Shown here in pieces: positions 5,350-8,254 of a stretch of 8,254 nt of DNA. The notes beneath the pieces were generated by a model, which was not told the origin of the DNA, made no database searches, and saw only the letters and a program-made list of their open reading frames with translations. The translations under genes and the position numbers were made by a program. The DNA lies in contig CAZQXC010000113.1 of the NCBI GenBank assembly GCA_964597075.1, positions 1-8,254 on the forward strand, given 5' to 3'. How positions within the stretch are numbered: the first letter of the stretch is position 1; the number at the start of each line of letters is the position of its first letter. Source of the DNA: UBA2336 sp964597075. GTDB taxonomy: Bacteria; Bacteroidota; Bacteroidia; Cytophagales; Cyclobacteriaceae.

Positions 5350-7416
5350 TTATCTCCTGGCTAGAGGATAAGCCTCAGAATTCAGTGAATCAAGATCGAA
5401 CGGGTCACAAAAATCCAATTCATTAATCGGGCGATCGCACTTCTTCAACTCCGTCCGCACCGCCGCCAACACCAGCGGCATCGTCACCGCCGTCTGCGCC
5501 TTCGCCGCCTGAAACGCCGCATTCAGCACCACATTGTGAATATTGCCCCCCGTCAGGTTAAACCGAGCCAGGTGCTCATAATCTAGCCCCTCCGTCGGCG
5601 TCTCTGGCGGAAACGCCCCCTGCCAGATCGCCTTACGCTCTGGCAGACCCGGAAACGAAAAATTGATCACAAACCGCAGGCGGCGCAAAAAAGCCGTATC
5701 TAGCGAACTCTTGAGGTTAGTCGCCAAAATCGCCAGCCCCCGGTACGACTCCATCCGTTGCAGCAAATAGTTAATCTCAATATTCGCATAGCGATCGTGG
5801 GAGTCTTTCACCTCGCTGCGTTTGCCAAACAGCGCATCCGCCTCATCAAAAAACAGCACTGCCCCCCCATCCTCCGCCGCGTCAAACAGCCGCCGCAAGT
5901 TCTTCTCCGTTTCGCCAATAAACTTACTCACCACCGCCGACAGGTCGATGCGGTACAGATTCAGCCGCAGGGCGTTGGCAATCACCTCAGCCGCCATGGT
6001 TTTGCCCGTGCCGCTATCCCCCGCAAACAGCGCATTAATGCCCAACCCACGATTCATGCGGCGGCGAAAGCCCCACTGGTTATATACCTGATGCCGCTGA
6101 CTCACCTGGTCGGCCAATTGGTGCAGCAACTCTAGCTCCTCCTCTGGCAGCACAATATCTTCCCAGGTCGCCTTGGGCTCAATCGGCTGCGCCAGGGCAT
6201 CTAGCCGAGGCCGAGACACCGCTAGGCAACCATCCCACAGCTGATCGTGAATGGGGGGCGTGATATCTGCTGCCTCTGCGAATACCGACTCCGCCACCTG
6301 CTGAATCTCCGCCAGGTTCAAACTAAACTGAGCCGCCAGCAGCGCCGGGCTGTGCTCCGCAGAGTCTCCCAGTGCCATAGCCCAGGCATTCTCTTGCTCT
6401 GCCGCCGTCGGTTTTCTCACCTCTATCGCAATTGCGGCTCGCCCCAGATTGCGCTGCTGGTCGAGGGTTGCCAAAAAAATCAACCCATCGCTGCGGGCCA
6501 AAAACCGCTGTAACACCGATAGTTGCCCCGCCGTGGCCGACGACAGATCGGCATTTTGGGCATCTAGATACAGGGCCAGGGGCAACAGCAAACTCTCTCG
6601 CTGCCAGAGGCGGGCGATGCTTTCTAGATCGCTCACTGGGGCAGGCAGCAACTCCAGCGGCAGGCGATACAAATAGCGCCCCAGCGCCTCCGCCACCTGG
6701 CGGGCCACCAGCTGCTGGCTGAGGTCATTCGTACCCAGCAGTTGCACAACGGGTAAAGCGCGATGCCCCGAGGGCCGGGTCATCTGCCCTAGAACGGTCT
6801 CGGCCATCGCCTGCTGGGAGGGCGGCAGTTCCACCGCATCCAGGTCAGCCTCCAATGGCACCAAAAACGGGGCTAGGCGATCGTCTAGATTGTTCAAACC
6901 TTTCAGGTAATTGACAATGCGCTCATCAATTTGCAGGGGGCTGGTGGTCAGCGATTGGGCCGCCGGTTGATGAATTTGAATGAGTTGCCAGTAGCGCAGG
7001 GGGCGATCGGCAGAGAGCGCATCCCAGGCGGGCTGGTCAAACAGCGACAGGGCCAGGGCAAAGGTGGGTTGAGGCTGCTTGGGCGGCAGATTGGCACAGA
7101 GGGTCGGAACGTGAACATCTAGCTCCATGGCGGCACAGAGCAGCAGAATATCTTGCTCAAAGGGCGATAGCCCCAGCCGCCGACTGAGCAAAATGAGCGC
7201 TGGCGGCGGCTCGGTGGCAGCGGCCTGGGCCATTGCCTGGGCTGCCTGGGCAACCTTGATTTGGTCAATCTTGGCCAAAACCTCTGGCAGCGAGTCGACC
7301 TGGCGATTGGCGGTGCGGTGTTGCACAATTTTCCACCCCAGCCGCAGCCGCAGCCAGCTCAGGGCTGCCGCAAGGTACTGGTCATTGTGGTGCTGCCATC
7401 GGTCTTGCTCGGTCAT
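5350..7416 (-). CDS. cis15: eCIS-associated AAA+ ATPase (Cis15/Afp15-like), 688 aa
   Basis: A soluble ATPase found in most eCIS loci and thought to help assembly or loading. The C-terminal AAA+ module is complete: Walker A GDSGTGKT (466-473), Walker B LFFDEADALFG with catalytic D524/E525, sensor 1 ATN (N567), arginines R578/R579 in FLRRLRF as arginine-finger candidates, and a sensor-2 region GGNIHN (623-628). About 220-350 looks like a degenerate first AAA module: LLGTNDLSQQ replaces a Walker A, LALYLDAQNAD sits at the Walker B place, and FLATLDQ at sensor 1. Residues 1-200 form a helical N-terminal region (LSWLRLRLGWKI; LGLSPFEQDILLLCAAMELD) of the kind seen in related eCIS ATPases. The ATG overlaps the stop of the upstream cis16-like gene as ATGA (7413-7416), indicating translational coupling. 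The 3' end carries the ribosome binding site of the DUF4157 gene. One HIP1 site lies at 5431-5438. The family call is firm; the exact role in the system is inferred. Confidence 0.92.
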   Translation of the reverse strand: MTEQDRWQHHNDQYLAAALSWLRLRLGWKIVQHRTANRQVDSLPEVLAKIDQIKVAQAAQAMAQAAATEPPPALILLSRRLGLSPFEQDILLLCAAMELDVHVPTLCANLPPKQPQPTFALALSLFDQPAWDALSADRPLRYWQLIQIHQPAAQSLTTSPLQIDERIVNYLKGLNNLDDRLAPFLVPLEADLDAVELPPSQQAMAETVLGQMTRPSGHRALPVVQLLGTNDLSQQLVARQVAEALGRYLYRLPLELLPAPVSDLESIARLWQRESLLLPLALYLDAQNADLSSATAGQLSVLQRFLARSDGLIFLATLDQQRNLGRAAIAIEVRKPTAAEQENAWAMALGDSAEHSPALLAAQFSLNLAEIQQVAESVFAEAADITPPIHDQLWDGCLAVSRPRLDALAQPIEPKATWEDIVLPEEELELLHQLADQVSQRHQVYNQWGFRRRMNRGLGINALFAGDSGTGKTMAAEVIANALRLNLYRIDLSAVVSKFIGETEKNLRRLFDAAEDGGAVLFFDEADALFGKRSEVKDSHDRYANIEINYLLQRMESYRGLAILATNLKSSLDTAFLRRLRFVINFSFPGLPERKAIWQGAFPPETPTEGLDYEHLARFNLTGGNIHNVVLNAAFQAAKAQTAVTMPLVLAAVRTELKKCDRPINELDFCDPFDLDSLNSEAYPLARR
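5353..5358 (-). promoter_or_regulatory. ribosome binding site of the DUF4157 gene, inside the cis15-like gene
   Basis: On the minus strand AGGAGA lies five bases before the ATG at 5347 and forms part of the last two sense codons (Arg-Arg) of the ATPase gene, whose TAA is at 5352-5350. The overlap supports co-transcription and coupled translation of ATPase and cargo, and it fixes ATG 5347 as the start. Confidence 0.75.
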
Positions 7417-8254
7417 GGGGAACCTGCCTCTGGCGATGGGGTTGATGAGGGTGAAACCAGGCTAGGGGGTGCGATCGCTTCTAGAGAAACCCCGGAGCTA
7501 TCCACCCCGTCTAGGCGCAGCATGGCAACCCTACCGGGACTGGGTATCTCTTCCAGCAGAAAGGTGAGCTCGTTGGTCGGCTGCGATCGCGGTTGGGCCT
7601 GAAGGCAAAGCACCTCTGAAACCAATTTATCAGACCCCGTTGGATGCACCAGTAAAACCGCCGCCTGCTCTGGCAACACGGTTAGGCTACAGGTCACCCT
7701 CAACACCAGCGACGCTACCTCTGAAGGCACCAAAGAGAGATCAAGAATCTGCGGAGCCAGCGCGATCGCCAGGCTGTTGCTCCACTGCTGAGGAACCGCC
7801 ACCCGGCTGATCTCCACCGTCAGGCGGTAGAAACCCGCGACCCAATGGGGAGAGTCGTGGGGTTGCAATGGCCATTGCACCGTGAGGCTATGGCCGTTGC
7901 CTGGCGTCGCCTTCACCGTTTGATGGCAGTTGGTATCTTGCAAACTTTGGTAGCGCACGGTTACGCGATCGCCAGCCAAGCCCTGCCCCCGCAGGGTCAG
8001 CAAATCACCAGGCCGAGGGCTCCCCTGCGGATCTGAAGCTTGAATCGCTATCAGTCTTGGCCCAGACAACGCCACTGTATCCAAAGAAGTTGCCTCAGGC
8101 TGAGCATTCGAGTGAAGCTGAGGCTCAGCGCCGATTTGCTGGCCGACAATTAACACCACAGAGACCTGATAGGCCACCGAAATGCTGTAAGGAACGTGAA
8201 AAATACTCCACAGTTTTGACAGCTCCTCAGGGGTTAAAGGCTGAGGGATAATGC
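7413..8254 (-). CDS. cis16: DUF4255/Pvc16_N-type eCIS tail-terminator protein (5' end outside the window)
   Basis: The frame is open through the right edge. 279 residues are visible, beginning with LTPEELSKLWSIFHVPYSIS and then VAYQVSVVLIVGQQIG. This is the end of the DUF4255 (Pvc16 N-terminal) domain, the tail-terminator/sheath-capping family of eCIS and related contractile tails. A GTG at 8177 lies inside this conserved segment and should not be taken as the start. After a short linker comes an Ig-like/IPT-TIG-looking strand domain (about 66-165 of the visible part: PRLIAIQASD ... PGDLLTLRGQGL ... FYRLTVEISR), a second strand-rich segment (about 170-255), and a Pro/Ser-rich tail ending SSTPSPEAGSP. 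The stop overlaps the ATPase start by four bases. Four HIP1 octamers lie within it. Family and position agree; only the missing N-terminal half limits certainty. Confidence 0.88.
   Translation of the reverse strand, partial: IIPQPLTPEELSKLWSIFHVPYSISVAYQVSVVLIVGQQIGAEPQLHSNAQPEATSLDTVALSGPRLIAIQASDPQGSPRPGDLLTLRGQGLAGDRVTVRYQSLQDTNCHQTVKATPGNGHSLTVQWPLQPHDSPHWVAGFYRLTVEISRVAVPQQWSNSLAIALAPQILDLSLVPSEVASLVLRVTCSLTVLPEQAAVLLVHPTGSDKLVSEVLCLQAQPRSQPTNELTFLLEEIPSPGRVAMLRLDGVDSSGVSLEAIAPPSLVSPSSTPSPEAGSP
7471..7972. repeat. HIP1 octamer cluster (GCGATCGC)
   Basis: Four copies of the palindrome lie at 7471-7478, 7583-7590, 7762-7769 and 7965-7972 within the cis16-like gene. The remaining copies are at 272-279, 684-691 and 5431-5438. 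HIP1 is strongly over-represented in many cyanobacterial genomes and is the main basis for assigning the window to that phylum. None is present between 692 and 5430. Confidence 0.85.

Noticed and set aside
5758..7602. Several long plus-strand frames opposite the ATPase and cis16-like genes
   Set aside because: GC-rich antisense shadows: Arg/Ala/Pro-rich products without motifs, overlapping genes with clear family signatures.
8092..8124. Inverted repeat GCCTCAG ... CTGAGGC
   Set aside because: It lies in the Ala/Glu/Gln-rich linker of the cis16-like gene and is explained by coding of similar residues (AEPQ, QPEA); no regulatory context.

Overview
The window looks like chromosomal DNA of a cyanobacterium, probably a filamentous or otherwise complex one. 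The octamer GCGATCGC (HIP1, a cyanobacterial signature) occurs seven times. The right half also carries the end of an extracellular contractile injection system (eCIS) locus of the kind found in cyanobacteria. There is one run of 100 Ns (3384-3483), an assembly gap.

Right half, all on the minus strand and read from right to left: (1) the 3' part of a DUF4255/Pvc16_N-type tail-terminator gene (cis16-like, 7413 to past the window edge); (2) a cis15-like AAA+ ATPase (5350-7416) with an active second AAA module and an apparently degenerate first one; (3) a large DUF4157 (HELVH) protein (2419-5347). Genes 1 and 2 overlap by the 4 bases ATGA. Genes 2 and 3 are 2 bases apart, and the ribosome binding site of gene 3 lies in the last codons of gene 2. 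This is an operon end: terminator subunit, assembly ATPase, then a candidate cargo/effector.

The DUF4157 gene appears as two overlapping ORFs in different frames only because the N run has the arbitrary length 100. The gap lies inside a 75-base tandem repeat whose phase is continuous across it. Removing the Ns restores both the repeat period and one 942-codon frame. The rebuilt protein has a Cys4 motif, a DUF4157 HEXXH domain, a helical/hydrophobic middle module, a Ser/Thr/Pro-rich repeat linker and a C-terminal HNH-nuclease-like domain (DHV...NLWP...N). This is the architecture of a polymorphic toxin, and it is the most interesting item in the window.

Left part: the last codons of an unknown plus-strand gene (to 62), a small hypothetical gene (about 104-367), a C-terminally truncated small protein of a cyanobacterial family (437-745), and, converging on it with a 39-base overlap, a two-transmembrane-segment protein with a conserved cytosolic tail (707-1669, minus). 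Between that gene and the eCIS operon lies about 750 bases of AT-richer DNA with only weak coding signals, including a 54-aa ORF with a strong Shine-Dalgarno (1878-2042) and a short stretch resembling an insertion-sequence end. No rRNA, tRNA, CRISPR array or intact mobile element was seen.
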